NCBI RefSeq assembly: GCF_035818615.1
Contig: NZ_JAYKZY010000002.1
Span: forward strand, 1,242,501-1,306,500
Length of the DNA: 64,000 bases
DNA from: Sphingobium sp. CR2-8
GTDB taxonomy: Bacteria > Pseudomonadota > Alphaproteobacteria > Sphingomonadales > Sphingomonadaceae
Reading direction: 5' to 3'
Part shown: one piece after another, positions 25,829-33,912 of the stretch
Numbering within the stretch: position 1 is the stretch's first letter
Layout: every line of letters begins with the position of its first letter
The notes under the pieces: model-generated
What the model saw: only the letters and a program-made list of their open reading frames with translations
Databases searched by the model: none
Told to the model about the DNA's origin: nothing
Program-made: the position numbers and the translations under genes

Positions 25829-26797
25829 GTGGAGGCGATGGACAACAGGGGGCATGATCGGCCGCAGGCGCAATTTCGGCTCGACTGGGTCGATGTCGCG
25901 CGTGGCATTGGCGTCGTCGCCGTCGTGATCGGCCATGTGTGGACGCGCGGGCCGGTGCGCGACGCCATGTATAGTTTTCATATGCCGCTCTTCTTCCTGC
26001 TGTCGGGCATGTTGTCGCGGCCCCATGCAATAGGGGATTTTACGCGACGACAACTGGTGAAGCAGATGCGGCCCTACGCCGCGTTCCTGCTCATATTGTT
26101 GGTGGCGGACCAGATCATCGAACGCCTGAAGGGCGGTCTGCCCATCTTCCACCAATGGCCAGGTGATAGCATCCCGATCCTGCTGGGCGGGTCCTGGCTG
26201 CGGGGGCCTTATACCATCTTCTGGTTCGTGCCCTGCCTGCTTATTGCACGGCTGTTGTTCAACGTCGCGTTGGTGCGCTGGCCGGATGTGCTCAACCGGC
26301 GGTGGGGCCTCATCCTGTTGCCGATGATCGTCCTGGCCTATGCGCTGGGTCGGTGGACGGAGGCGTCGCCCCTGGGAGTTTTGAGCGTGCCTATGGCATT
26401 TGTGCTGCTATGGACCGGGGCGATATGGCCGCGTATCCGCTGGCGGGGCTGGATGTTGCTTCCCTTGAGCGCGCTGGCGCTGGGCGGGCTGGCGGGAGTG
26501 TTCCCCACGCTCAACATGAAAGCGGCGGACTATGGTTGGCCGCTCCTGTCGATCGGTTCGGCAGTGGCGACCAGTTTGCTCCTGTTTCGCCTGTCCGCCT
26601 TGATCGCGCCCTTCGCCGGGTCGGTCGCGGCGGTGGGGCGGGCTTCGCTGGTGGTCATGTACCTCCATGTCGCGGTGATCCACTATCTGTCGCCCTATCT
26701 GGGCAAGCCGTGGCTGCTGCTGTTGGCGTTGCTCGTTCCGTTCTGCCTGTATCAAGCTATCCGCCGTTCGCATGTAGCGTCCCGCTGGCTGCTCTAA
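25829..26797 (+). CDS. Acyltransferase family 3 membrane protein
   Basis: A 322-residue protein with about ten helices. It begins with the signature RLDWVDVARGIGVVAVVIGHVW, whose histidine is the presumed catalytic residue, followed by SFHMPLFFLLSGML. Acyltransferase-3 proteins O-acetylate sugars of surface polysaccharides or other envelope targets, so it may modify a glycan made in this region (inference). The start may be GTG 25829 or ATG 25838; neither has a well-spaced ribosome-binding site. It is divergent from the pseudouridine synthase gene. Confidence 0.88.
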   Translation: MEAMDNRGHDRPQAQFRLDWVDVARGIGVVAVVIGHVWTRGPVRDAMYSFHMPLFFLLSGMLSRPHAIGDFTRRQLVKQMRPYAAFLLILLVADQIIERLKGGLPIFHQWPGDSIPILLGGSWLRGPYTIFWFVPCLLIARLLFNVALVRWPDVLNRRWGLILLPMIVLAYALGRWTEASPLGVLSVPMAFVLLWTGAIWPRIRWRGWMLLPLSALALGGLAGVFPTLNMKAADYGWPLLSIGSAVATSLLLFRLSALIAPFAGSVAAVGRASLVVMYLHVAVIHYLSPYLGKPWLLLLALLVPFCLYQAIRRSHVASRWLL

Positions 26798-26827
26798 CCG
26801 CATCCATGAAAACGCTTGCCGTCAAAC

Positions 26828-26870
26828 AAAAAGGGACTGGCGCATCGTCTTGATGCGCCAGTCCCTTTTG
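26828..26870. terminator. Strong bidirectional terminator between acyltransferase and wrbA
   Basis: A perfect 18-bp stem (AAAAGGGACTGGCGCATC, 26829-26846, against its reverse complement at 26852-26869) closes over a 5-base loop and has A/T runs on both sides. It serves the convergent genes ending at 26797 (+) and 26906 (-). Confidence 0.9.
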
Positions 26871-26905
26871 GCAGCCCTGATGCGACCCGAAGGCTGCTAA
26901 TAAGA

Positions 26906-27505
26906 TCAGCCGTGCAGCTTGATCGCCGTCTCCGCGATGCGGCGGCCCTGATAGCGTGCGCCTTCCAGTTCTTCCTCGCCGGGCTGGCGGCTGCCGTCGC
27001 TGTCGGCCAGGGTGGTCGCGCCATAGGGCGATCCGCCGCGCACCTTGTCCACGCCCATCTGGCCCTGGAACCCATAATCGAGGCCGACGATGGTCATGCC
27101 GAAATGCAGCAGGTTGGTGATGATCGAAAACAACGTGACTTCCTGCCCGCCATGCTGGCTGGCGGTCGAGGTGAAGGCCCCGCCGACCTTGCCGTTCAAG
27201 GCGCCGCGCGCCCACAGGCCGCCGGCCTGATCGAGGAAGGCCGCCATCTGGCTGGACATGCGGCCAAAGCGGGTGCCGGTGCCGACGATGATCGCGTCAT
27301 AATCCGCCAGTTCGGCGACAGTCGCGATTGGGGCTTGCTGATCCAGTTTGAAATGCGCGTTTTTCGCAACTTCCAGCGGCGCGGTTTCGGGAACGCGCTT
27401 GATGTCGACCTGCGCGCCTGCGGCGGCGGCGCCTTCGGCCATGGCCTGGGCCATCTGTTCGATATGCCCGTAGGAGGAATAATAGAGAACCAAGACTTTA
27501 GCCAT
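26906..27505 (-). CDS. wrbA: NAD(P)H:quinone oxidoreductase, WrbA type
   Basis: A 199-residue flavodoxin-like FMN enzyme that reduces quinones by two electrons and protects against redox stress. The FMN phosphate loop is [17 protein letters not shown] at the N-terminus. [24 protein letters not shown] and [15 protein letters not shown] are the standard WrbA segments. Length is normal. It lies downstream of the pirin gene on the same strand with two tandem hairpins between, and near a divergent LysR gene, a grouping that suggests redox or quinone/flavonoid-related regulation (inference). Confidence 0.95.
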   Translation of the reverse strand: MAKVLVLYYSSYGHIEQMAQAMAEGAAAAGAQVDIKRVPETAPLEVAKNAHFKLDQQAPIATVAELADYDAIIVGTGTRFGRMSSQMAAFLDQAGGLWARGALNGKVGGAFTSTASQHGGQEVTLFSIITNLLHFGMTIVGLDYGFQGQMGVDKVRGGSPYGATTLADSDGSRQPGEEELEGARYQGRRIAETAIKLHG

Positions 27506-27541
27506 GAAGCGTCTCCTTCACATGGTAGGGGAAAAGGGAGT

Positions 27542-27570
27542 GGCCGCCCGCATAGGGGATGCGGGCGGCC
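27542..27570. terminator. Perfect 12-bp hairpin downstream of the pirin gene
   Basis: GGCCGCCCGCAT pairs exactly with ATGCGGGCGGCC over the loop AGGGG. It lies between pirin (stop 27612) and wrbA (start 27505) on the minus strand. No U-tract follows, so it may be an mRNA stabiliser or attenuator rather than a full terminator. Confidence 0.6.
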
Positions 27571-27605
27571 CGGCCCGTCCGATGGGAGGGGGGATGGACG
27601 GGCCG
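27571..27605. terminator. Second hairpin, adjacent to the pirin stop
   Basis: CGGCCCGTCC and GGACGGGCCG form a perfect 10-bp stem with a 15-base loop, directly beside the first hairpin. The two tandem stems fill most of the pirin-wrbA gap. Confidence 0.55.
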
Positions 27606-27611
27606 AAGGGG

Positions 27612-28331
27612 TCAGATGCTGTCCACCAAAACGATTTCGGCATCTTCCAGTGCCGTGATCGTGATCGGCCCGCCGCTCAGAATGGCCGCACCGTCGCGAG
27701 CTTCGAACGGTTCGCCGTCGATCTCGATCCGGCCCGTCGCCGGAACCAGATAGAGGTGGCGGCCTTCCGCGCTGTCGTAGGTGACGCTCGTCCCGGCCTT
27801 CACCGTACCGCCCAGCAAGCGGGCGTCGGCGCGGATGCGTAGCGCCTCCCTATCCTCGTCATAGCCGCTCGCCAGCACCGCCAGCCTGCCGGAACGCTCG
27901 CCCGTCGGGAACGGCTTGGCGCCCCAACTGGGCTGGCCGCCGCGGACACGGGGCATGATCCAGATCTGGAACAGGGTGGTGGTTTCATCCTCCAGATTAT
28001 ATTCGGCGTGGCGGATGCCGGTGCCCGCCGACATGACCTGCACGTCGCCTGCCTCCGTACGCCCCTGATTGCCCAGGCTGTCCTTGTGCGTGATCGCGCC
28101 GGTGCGAACATAGGTGATGATTTCCATGTCGGCATGCGGGTGCGGTGGAAAGCCGGATCGCGGGCCGATCTCGTCATCGTTCCACACCCGGATCGCGCCC
28201 CAGTGCATGCGATCGTCGTCATGATAATCGGCGAAGGAAAAATGATGGCGCGCGTTCAGCCAGCCATGGTCGGCATGGCCCAGCGACGCGAACGGGCGGC
28301 GCTCTATGCGGCTCGTGATGGTCGTGGTCAT
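27612..28331 (-). CDS. Pirin family protein
   Basis: A 239-residue bicupin. The iron ligands are visible as PPHPHADMEIITYV (two histidines) and GIRHAEYN (histidine and glutamate). Pirins are non-haem iron proteins; some have quercetinase activity and others act as redox sensors. ATG 28331 is preferred, with AAGG 8 bases upstream. The longer frame from 28391 would add a Lys/Arg-rich leader that overlaps the divergent promoter region. The neighbouring LysR regulator is divergent and probably controls it, a common arrangement. Confidence 0.93.
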   Translation of the reverse strand: MTTTITSRIERRPFASLGHADHGWLNARHHFSFADYHDDDRMHWGAIRVWNDDEIGPRSGFPPHPHADMEIITYVRTGAITHKDSLGNQGRTEAGDVQVMSAGTGIRHAEYNLEDETTTLFQIWIMPRVRGGQPSWGAKPFPTGERSGRLAVLASGYDEDREALRIRADARLLGGTVKAGTSVTYDSAEGRHLYLVPATGRIEIDGEPFEARDGAAILSGGPITITALEDAEIVLVDSI

Positions 28332-28397
28332 ACGGAATGCCTTTCGTTGCGGAGGCGGATGCTTCCGCTTGCTTTCCGACAATCTAGCCATCAGGAT

Positions 28398-28425
28398 CGT
28401 TTCTTAAACCGGCAGCTTTGAAACG
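28398..28425. promoter_or_regulatory. Inverted repeat in the pirin/LysR divergent region
   Basis: CGTTTC (28398-28403) and GAAACG (28420-28425) are exact reverse complements 16 bases apart, just upstream of the LysR ATG at 28438. It is a candidate LysR-type operator controlling both divergent genes. Support is sequence symmetry and position only. Confidence 0.4.
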
Positions 28426-28437
28426 GATTGTTTCCCG

Positions 28438-29331
28438 ATGCGATTACCTGACTTCGAGGCCTGGGCTATGTTCGCCGCGGTGGTGGAACATCGCAGCTTC
28501 ACCGACGCGGCCAAGGCGCTGAGCGTGTCGAAGGCCACCGTGTCCAAGGCGGTAACCCGGCTGGAGGAGCATCTGGACACCAGCCTGTTCAACCGCACCA
28601 GCCGCCGCCTGGCGTTGACCGAAAGCGGCAAGCGGTTGGCCGATCATGCCCATCGTATCATGGCGGAGGGGCAGGCGGCGGAGGAAGCCGCGCGCGACGA
28701 AACGGCGGAATTGTCGGGTGTCGTGCGACTGGGCGCGCCGATGACCTTCGGTCTGATGCGGATCGCGCCGATGGTGGCGCAATTCACCAAGGAACATCCG
28801 CTGGTGGATGTCGACCTGCACCTGTCCGATGCGCAGATCGACATTGTCGAAATGGGGCTGGACGCGACCATCCGCATCGCCGACATGCCGGACAGCTCGC
28901 TGCGTGCGCGTCGGCTCGCGGACGTGACTTTGCATGTCGTCGCCTCACCCGCCTATCTGGAAGAACGAGGACGGCCGCAACACCCGTCCGATCTCGGAAC
29001 GCATGATTGCCTATGCTACTCCAACGTCGCGGCGCCCGATGTGTGGCGCTTTGCCGGGCCGGGGCAGCAGAATGTGGTGGTGCAGGTGCGCAGTCGTATA
29101 ACCGTGAACAGTGGGGAGGCGATGCTGCCCGCGCTGCGTATGGGCGTGGGCATCGCGCGATTGCCCGACTTTATCATCGGCGACGCGCTGGCGAAGGGGG
29201 AGGTGGAAGAGATATTGACCGATTGGCGGCCCGCCCCCTTCGGCCTGCATCTGGTGACGCCGCCGTCGCGCCTGCGCCCTGCGCGCGTCGATGCGCTGCT
29301 CGACTATCTCACGAAGCATCACGGCTGTTAA
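28438..29331 (+). CDS. LysR-family transcriptional regulator
   Basis: A 297-residue LysR protein. The winged helix-turn-helix is residues 1-60 (FAAVVEHRSFTDAAKALSVS, then KATVSKAVTRLEEHL and LFNRTSRRLALTESG). The C-terminal co-inducer-binding domain covers about 90-295. It resembles the group that regulates divergent pirin or oxidoreductase genes. It is divergent from the pirin gene with 106 bases between, so control of pirin and wrbA is likely. The inducer is unknown. Confidence 0.93.
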   Translation: MRLPDFEAWAMFAAVVEHRSFTDAAKALSVSKATVSKAVTRLEEHLDTSLFNRTSRRLALTESGKRLADHAHRIMAEGQAAEEAARDETAELSGVVRLGAPMTFGLMRIAPMVAQFTKEHPLVDVDLHLSDAQIDIVEMGLDATIRIADMPDSSLRARRLADVTLHVVASPAYLEERGRPQHPSDLGTHDCLCYSNVAAPDVWRFAGPGQQNVVVQVRSRITVNSGEAMLPALRMGVGIARLPDFIIGDALAKGEVEEILTDWRPAPFGLHLVTPPSRLRPARVDALLDYLTKHHGC

Positions 29332-29417
29332 CCGCGCCGGTAAAGTCCCGCGAAACATTTGGCGCGCCGCGTCAAATCGGTACGGTTGAAAGCGCATTTG
29401 CGCGTCGTTTCGTAGGT

Positions 29418-29497
29418 GAATCCATCTTGACTCCGGTTGGGACGTTTCCATCTCAACTCTTTGTAAACAGATTCGTTTTCTAGCAACTCGTGGATTC
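29418..29497. promoter_or_regulatory. Cluster of four GANTC (CcrM methylation) sites upstream of ctrA
   Basis: GAATC at 29418, GACTC at 29429, GATTC at 29470 and GATTC at 29493 lie within 80 bases of the ctrA upstream region. In Caulobacter the ctrA P1 promoter is controlled by GANTC methylation. The clustering suggests the same logic here. Confidence 0.5.
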
Positions 29498-29504
29498 CTG
29501 CCGG

Positions 29505-29519
29505 TTAGCGAAAAATTAA
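29505..29519. promoter_or_regulatory. CtrA-type box upstream of ctrA
   Basis: The sequence TTAG-N7-TTAA, followed by C, differs by one base from the CtrA consensus TTAA-N7-TTAA(C). It sits about 105 bases before the ctrA ATG, a position fit for autoregulation as known in Caulobacter. The match is by eye. Confidence 0.55.
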
Positions 29520-29624
29520 CCTTTGTCCTTCAGAAGTTTTTTGGTTAATGAATTGGAGCAGAAGCCGTTCTGGTGGGTGAACGGGACTGCGACACACCGA
29601 CAGGTGTTACACAAGGGGCTTCAC

Positions 29625-30332
29625 ATGCGCGTGCTGCTGATCGAGGACGAACCGACCACCGCCAAGGCGATCGAGCTTATGCTCACGACCGAAGGCTTCA
29701 ATGTCTATACGACCGACCTGGGTGAGGAAGGCCTCGATCTGGGCAAGCTGTATGATTACGACATCATCTGCCTGGACCTGAATTTGCCTGACATGCACGG
29801 CTATGACGTGCTGAAGAAGCTGCGCGCCGCCAAGGTGCAGACGCCGGTGCTGATCCTGTCGGGCATTTCGGAAATGGATAGCAAGGTCCGCTCCTTCGGC
29901 TTTGGCGCCGACGATTATGTGACCAAGCCCTTCCATCGCGAAGAGCTGATTGCCCGCATCCACGCCGTGGTCCGCCGGTCGAAGGGGCATAGCCAGTCGG
30001 TCATCCGCACCGGCAAGCTGTCCGTGAACCTCGACGCCAAGACGGTGGAAGTGGACGGCAACCGCGTCCACCTGACCGGCAAGGAATATGCGATGCTGGA
30101 ACTGCTCTCGCTGCGCAAGGGCACGACGCTGACCAAGGAAATGTTCCTCAACCACCTCTATGGCGGGATGGACGAGCCGGAACTCAAGATCATCGACGTG
30201 TTCATCTGCAAGCTGCGCAAGAAGCTGGCGCTCGCATGCAGCGGCGACAATTATATCGAGACGGTCTGGGGCCGTGGTTATGTGCTGCGCGATCCCGACG
30301 AAATAGTGGAAGAGCAGGCCAAGGTCGCCTGA
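29625..30332 (+). CDS. ctrA: Cell-cycle master response regulator CtrA
   Basis: A 235-residue OmpR-type response regulator. The receiver domain is residues 1-~115, with acidic pocket EDE near residue 8, phospho-acceptor Asp51 in CLDLNLPDM and TKPFHREE. The winged helix (about 125-230) carries the CtrA-specific [20 protein letters not shown] and [17 protein letters not shown]. Close similarity to Caulobacter CtrA over its whole length makes the assignment firm. The ATG at 29625 ([10 protein letters not shown]) is the family start; the longer frame from 29523 is not used. It controls the cell cycle, motility and DNA replication in alphaproteobacteria. Confidence 0.97.
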   Translation: MRVLLIEDEPTTAKAIELMLTTEGFNVYTTDLGEEGLDLGKLYDYDIICLDLNLPDMHGYDVLKKLRAAKVQTPVLILSGISEMDSKVRSFGFGADDYVTKPFHREELIARIHAVVRRSKGHSQSVIRTGKLSVNLDAKTVEVDGNRVHLTGKEYAMLELLSLRKGTTLTKEMFLNHLYGGMDEPELKIIDVFICKLRKKLALACSGDNYIETVWGRGYVLRDPDEIVEEQAKVA

Positions 30333-30357
30333 TCGTCAAAGGGTTAATGGGGGGTGG

Positions 30358-30390
30358 AAAGGCCGGGGTCCGAAGGGATGCTGGCCTTTT
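30358..30390 (+). terminator. Terminator candidate after ctrA
   Basis: AAAGGCC (30358-30364) can pair with GGCCTTT (30383-30389), leaving an 18-base loop, and is followed by TCCCGTTTT. It lies 26 bases after the ctrA stop. The stem is short, so support is moderate. Confidence 0.5.
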
Positions 30391-30439
30391 CCCGTTTTGC
30401 GGCATGGATCATAGCGCCGGTTACGGTTAAGGCCGCGTC

Positions 30440-31129
30440 ATGGATGATCTGTTTGCCGATCGCACCTTGCGGGAACGAACGCTGAGCCGGGCCGATATCG
30501 CGCCGCTGGCCAAGGGCTTGCCCACGCATCTGATCGATTGCGACCTGGAAGAGGCCGACCTGTCAGGGTTGGACCTGTCGCGCTGGACATTCGAACGCTG
30601 CCAAATGCGCCGCACGGACTTTGGCGGCACGAAGCTGGACGGGACGCGGTGGCAATCCTGCCGGGGCGGGTTCGTGCTCTTTACCGGTGCGGATTTGCGC
30701 GAAGCGGAATTTCTGGCGTGCGATTTCAACAATGGCGTATTGCGTCGCGCGAAGCTGTTCGGCGCGAAGTTCGAACGGTGCAAGCTGACCGGCGCAGACC
30801 TGGCCGAAGCCAGCGCGCTGGACGTGCAGTTTATCGAAACGCTGCTGGTAAATGCGCGGCTGCCCGGCTTTTCCTTCCGCAAGCAGGCATTGACCTCGGT
30901 CGACTTCAGTCAGGCGGACCTCGCCAAATGCGATTTCCGAGGCACGTCGTTCGACGGATGCAGCCTGCGCGATGCGGGGCTCGACGGGTGTCGGTTCGAT
31001 GGCGCGGATTTGCGTGGCGCGGATATTGGCGGGTTGCGGCTGGTCAATGCGGGGCTGTTTCGCGGCGCGACCATATCGCGGGAGCAGGCGGGGCAGTTGC
31101 TGGGCGAACTGGGATTGAACGTGCGCTGA
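30440..31129 (+). CDS. Pentapeptide-repeat protein
   Basis: A 229-residue protein built almost entirely of pentapeptide repeats A(D/N)LXX, for example DLEEADLSGLDLSRW, GADLREAEFLACDF, and FDGADLRGADIGGLRL towards the end. Such proteins fold as a right-handed quadrilateral beta helix. Some (Qnr/MfpA) protect DNA gyrase, but most have unknown roles and nothing here singles out gyrase protection. AAGG lies 8 bases before the ATG. A hairpin follows the stop. Confidence 0.9.
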   Translation: MDDLFADRTLRERTLSRADIAPLAKGLPTHLIDCDLEEADLSGLDLSRWTFERCQMRRTDFGGTKLDGTRWQSCRGGFVLFTGADLREAEFLACDFNNGVLRRAKLFGAKFERCKLTGADLAEASALDVQFIETLLVNARLPGFSFRKQALTSVDFSQADLAKCDFRGTSFDGCSLRDAGLDGCRFDGADLRGADIGGLRLVNAGLFRGATISREQAGQLLGELGLNVR

Positions 31130-31134
31130 CATAA

Positions 31135-31171
31135 GAACGGGCCAGCTGCCTGAAAGGCAACCGGCCCGTTC
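31135..31171. terminator. Hairpin after the pentapeptide-repeat gene
   Basis: GAACGGGCC (31135-31143) and GGCCCGTTC (31163-31171) form a perfect 9-bp stem, with a smaller TGCC/GGCA stem inside its loop. It lies between convergent genes. There is no long U-tract. Confidence 0.55.
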
Positions 31172-31239
31172 ATCAGGCGAAGGGGCGTCGAGCGGCGGAG
31201 TGGAAAATATCCGCCGTCCGTGTCACGCCCCGTGCGGGG

Positions 31240-31941
31240 TCAATCGTCCGCCTGATTGGGAGTGGGGGTGCTGCTGGTCGCGCCTTGCCCGGAGGCGTCA
31301 CCCGAAATCTGACCGCTGGCGTCGATGGAGGCGGCATTGTCGAGCGCGCCGCCCGCCCGCCCCGCCACGTTGCCTGCCGCCGATCCAGCGCTACTGGTAA
31401 CCCCCGAAGCGCGATCCCTTGCGGCGTTGGCCGCCATGCTTGCACGGTCGCGGCTGTTGGCGACCGTCGTGGCGGCGCGATCCCGTGCGGCGGTTGCCGT
31501 GTCGGTTGCCCGATCGCGCACTGCGCTGCCGGTTTCCGTGGCGCGATCACGCACAGAGCCGACGGCATTGCGCGCGTCGCTGGCGCCCAGCGTATCCACT
31601 GCCAGGCCGCCATTGGCAGCGCCGTTGGCCGATCCCGACGCGCTGCCGCTGCGTGTCCTGCCGTTGCGGGTGGCCGAACCGCTGGCGCTGCCATCTGCGC
31701 GACCACGGCCCGAACCGCTGGCGCCGACGCGCCCATTGTCGAGATCAACGCTACGGTCGAGGCTGCCAGCGCCGTTCAGCGATCCGCCGAGCGATCCGCC
31801 CAGGCCGCCGCTGCCGCCACCCAATGCGCCGCCCAGCGATCCGCCCAGGCCACCACCGCCGCCACCCAGAAGCTGGGCCGGAGCGGGCGCGGCCGACAGG
31901 GCGGCAAGGCAGGCGGTCGCGATCAGGAACTTGGCTTTCAT
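31240..31941 (-). CDS. Secreted glycine/alanine-rich low-complexity protein
   Basis: A 233-residue protein with a Sec signal peptide (about residues 1-23, ending APAQ). It is followed by a glycine-rich segment beginning QLLGGGGGGLGGSLGG, a Ser/Gly/Arg-rich middle, and several Arg-Asp-Arg-Ala repeats (SVRDRATETGSAVRDRATDT and similar) that may form a coiled coil or helical stalk. AAGGAG seven bases before ATG 31941 supports the start. I do not recognise a family. It is downstream of the subtilase gene on the same strand, 99 bases away, and both mature proteins start with the same QLL-(P)-GGGG-LG motif, which suggests a shared export or processing fate. Confidence 0.75.
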   Translation of the reverse strand: MKAKFLIATACLAALSAAPAPAQLLGGGGGGLGGSLGGALGGGSGGLGGSLGGSLNGAGSLDRSVDLDNGRVGASGSGRGRADGSASGSATRNGRTRSGSASGSANGAANGGLAVDTLGASDARNAVGSVRDRATETGSAVRDRATDTATAARDRAATTVANSRDRASMAANAARDRASGVTSSAGSAAGNVAGRAGGALDNAASIDASGQISGDASGQGATSSTPTPNQADD

Positions 31942-32040
31942 CACTCGTCTCCTTCATGGCTTTCAATGCGATGTCGGGAGAACGGAAGGGCGATAGACTT
32001 TAATCCCTGCCAGCCAAGGAAATCTGCAAGCATCTGATAA

Positions 32041-33297
32041 TCATTCGTTATTTCTGCAATTTGCGCATAGCAGCGGCGGCTGTCCCCTACGCGCCGGATC
32101 GGCTTCCGCTTTCAGCGCAGCCAATGTGCCGCGCGCGAACAGGCGCCCCGCCACCAGCGGCGCGGCAAAACTGGTGCCGCGCACCGCGCTCTTGCCGCCT
32201 GCGCTGTCCGCCGCCTGCATGTCCGCCCCCGGGGCGGCGAAATCGACGTGCAGCGCGCGGCCTGCTTCGGGCAGGGTGCGACCGCGTCCGTCGATACCCG
32301 TCACGGCGATGACGCTGGGGTAGGAGGCTGGATAAGCGGGCGGCGCGGCGGGGCCGTCATTGCCGACCGCCGCTACCACCGTTACGCCTTTGTCCCGCGC
32401 CAGCCGGATCGCGCCATCCAGCAGGGGATTGGCTGGACCCACCAGACTGACCGTCACCACGCGGACGCCCCGCGCCGCCATCCAGCCCAATGCCCGGACG
32501 ATGGCGAAGGTGCCGCCGCCTGCCGGATCGTCGCCATAGACATCGGCGACCAGCAAAGGCGCGCCGGGCGCTGCGCCCCGCACAACGCCGTCGCCGCTGA
32601 TGAGCGAGGCGACGGCGGTGCCATGGGCGCTGGCGCGCGGCGCACCCTGCGCAAAACCGCGCTGTTCGATCGGCCCGTTCAGCGCCGGATGCCGCGCCAC
32701 GCCGCCGTCGATCAGCCCGGCGACACGGCCCTCCACCCGCCCGCCGCCTGCCAGCGCGCCGCTGGCCATCGCCAGGGCCGGACCACTGGGAAAATAGAGA
32801 TTGTCCGCGCTCGCCTGCGCGCGCGGGGCAAGTTTGCGCACATCCCGCAAGGCGCGGCTGAGGGTCCGGTTGCCAGGTGGCGTCAGACGGACGATCGGCA
32901 GGTCGATGCCCTCGACCGTCTCGCCCTCCACGCCATAGCCTGCTGCGCGCAGCGCCTTGAGCGCACCCTCGTCCGCCCCGGTCAGCAAGATCACGCCCCG
33001 TCGCGCCGGTTCGCGCCGATCGTCCAGTTCGATCCGGTCGCCATGATTTCGTAGCAGGTCGGTGATCCTGTTCAGGCGCGCCGTCGCCAGCCGTTCCGTC
33101 AGACGTTCAGGGGCAAGCCGATCGATCCCGGCGGCGTCAACCATCGCGCCGACGCGGCCCAGCGTGTCGGGCACGACCTGCCCGACGGCGCCCAAACCGC
33201 CGCCGCCCGGTAGCAACTGCGCTTGCGCGCCCGATGTCGCGCCAGTGGGCGCAATTAGGATCAGTCCCGCGATCATCCAGGGACGCGTCAGCCTCAT
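32041..33297 (-). CDS. S8 family serine peptidase (subtilase)
   Basis: A 418-residue secreted subtilisin-like protease. The signal peptide ends near residue 27 (GAQAQ) and is followed by LLPGGGGLG and a propeptide-like region to about 185. The catalytic triad is Asp197 (GLIDGGV), His225 (AHGTAVASLISG) and Ser376 (VRGTSFAAPLVAG), with oxyanion Asn313 (AVGNDGP). A CANC pair occurs at the extreme C-terminus. ATG 33297 is chosen because it starts a clean signal peptide; the longer frame from 33336 adds a charged leader. It is divergent from an ECF sigma factor gene, suggesting envelope-stress-type control. Confidence 0.9.
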   Translation of the reverse strand: MRLTRPWMIAGLILIAPTGATSGAQAQLLPGGGGLGAVGQVVPDTLGRVGAMVDAAGIDRLAPERLTERLATARLNRITDLLRNHGDRIELDDRREPARRGVILLTGADEGALKALRAAGYGVEGETVEGIDLPIVRLTPPGNRTLSRALRDVRKLAPRAQASADNLYFPSGPALAMASGALAGGGRVEGRVAGLIDGGVARHPALNGPIEQRGFAQGAPRASAHGTAVASLISGDGVVRGAAPGAPLLVADVYGDDPAGGGTFAIVRALGWMAARGVRVVTVSLVGPANPLLDGAIRLARDKGVTVVAAVGNDGPAAPPAYPASYPSVIAVTGIDGRGRTLPEAGRALHVDFAAPGADMQAADSAGGKSAVRGTSFAAPLVAGRLFARGTLAALKAEADPARRGQPPLLCANCRNNE

Positions 33298-33369
33298 GTC
33301 CAATTCACCGATCCTTTCGCCTGCAAAATCATCCATTGCGAAAAAATGTCCATCCGTCTTTTGTGTGGG

Positions 33370-33399
33370 GATGAAACGGATGGCCTGTTACGTTTCATC
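33370..33399. promoter_or_regulatory. 9-bp inverted repeat between subtilase and ECF sigma genes
   Basis: GATGAAACG (33370-33378) and CGTTTCATC (33391-33399) are exact reverse complements with a 12-base spacer. It lies in the only intergenic space shared by the two divergent transcripts, 25 bases before the sigma-factor start. It could be an operator or a pair of overlapping divergent promoters. Confidence 0.55.
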
Positions 33400-33423
33400 C
33401 TTCGAACATGTGACGGAGACATG

Positions 33424-33912
33424 ATGTCGTTCGAAAGCGACCTGCTTGCGATCCTGCCCCGGCTGCGGCGCTTTGCCGCCAGCCTGTCGCGCGACCGCGC
33501 CGATGGCGACGATCTGTGCCAGGCGGCACTGGAGCGCGGGCTGAAATCGCGCGACCAGTGGCAGCCGGGCACCCGTCTGGATAGCTGGATGTATCGGATC
33601 ATGCGCAATCTGTGGATAGACGAAGCCCGCGCTCGCCAGCGTGCCGCCAAAACTTTCGCGCCGGAAGAAGCGGGCACGCATATAGGGCATGCCGGCGACC
33701 GCGATGTGGAGGCGCATATGATGCTATCCGACGTCGATCGCGCGATGCAGGCGCTGCCTGCCGAACAGCGCGAAGCCATCGCGCTCGTGCTGGTGGAGGG
33801 GCTTTCCTACAAGGAGGCGGCGGCGGTGCTGGGCGTACCCATGGGGACGCTGACATCGCGGCTGGTGCGGGGTAGGGGCGCGTTGCTGGAATTGATGGGA
33901 GAGGCGGCATGA
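33424..33912 (+). CDS. ECF RNA polymerase sigma factor
   Basis: A 162-residue sigma-70 family ECF factor. Region 2 spans about residues 8-75 (RFAASLSRDRADGDDLCQAAL, RLDSWMYRIMRNLWIDEAR). Region 4 spans about 100-155 (ALPAEQREAIALVLVEGLSY, then KEAAAVLGVPMGTLTSRLVR). GGAG five bases before ATG 33424 favours that codon over ATG 33421. Its stop overlaps the next ATG (ATGA), coupling it to a membrane anti-sigma gene. It probably drives its own operon and the divergent subtilase gene in response to an envelope signal (inference). Confidence 0.92.
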   Translation: MSFESDLLAILPRLRRFAASLSRDRADGDDLCQAALERGLKSRDQWQPGTRLDSWMYRIMRNLWIDEARARQRAAKTFAPEEAGTHIGHAGDRDVEAHMMLSDVDRAMQALPAEQREAIALVLVEGLSYKEAAAVLGVPMGTLTSRLVRGRGALLELMGEAA

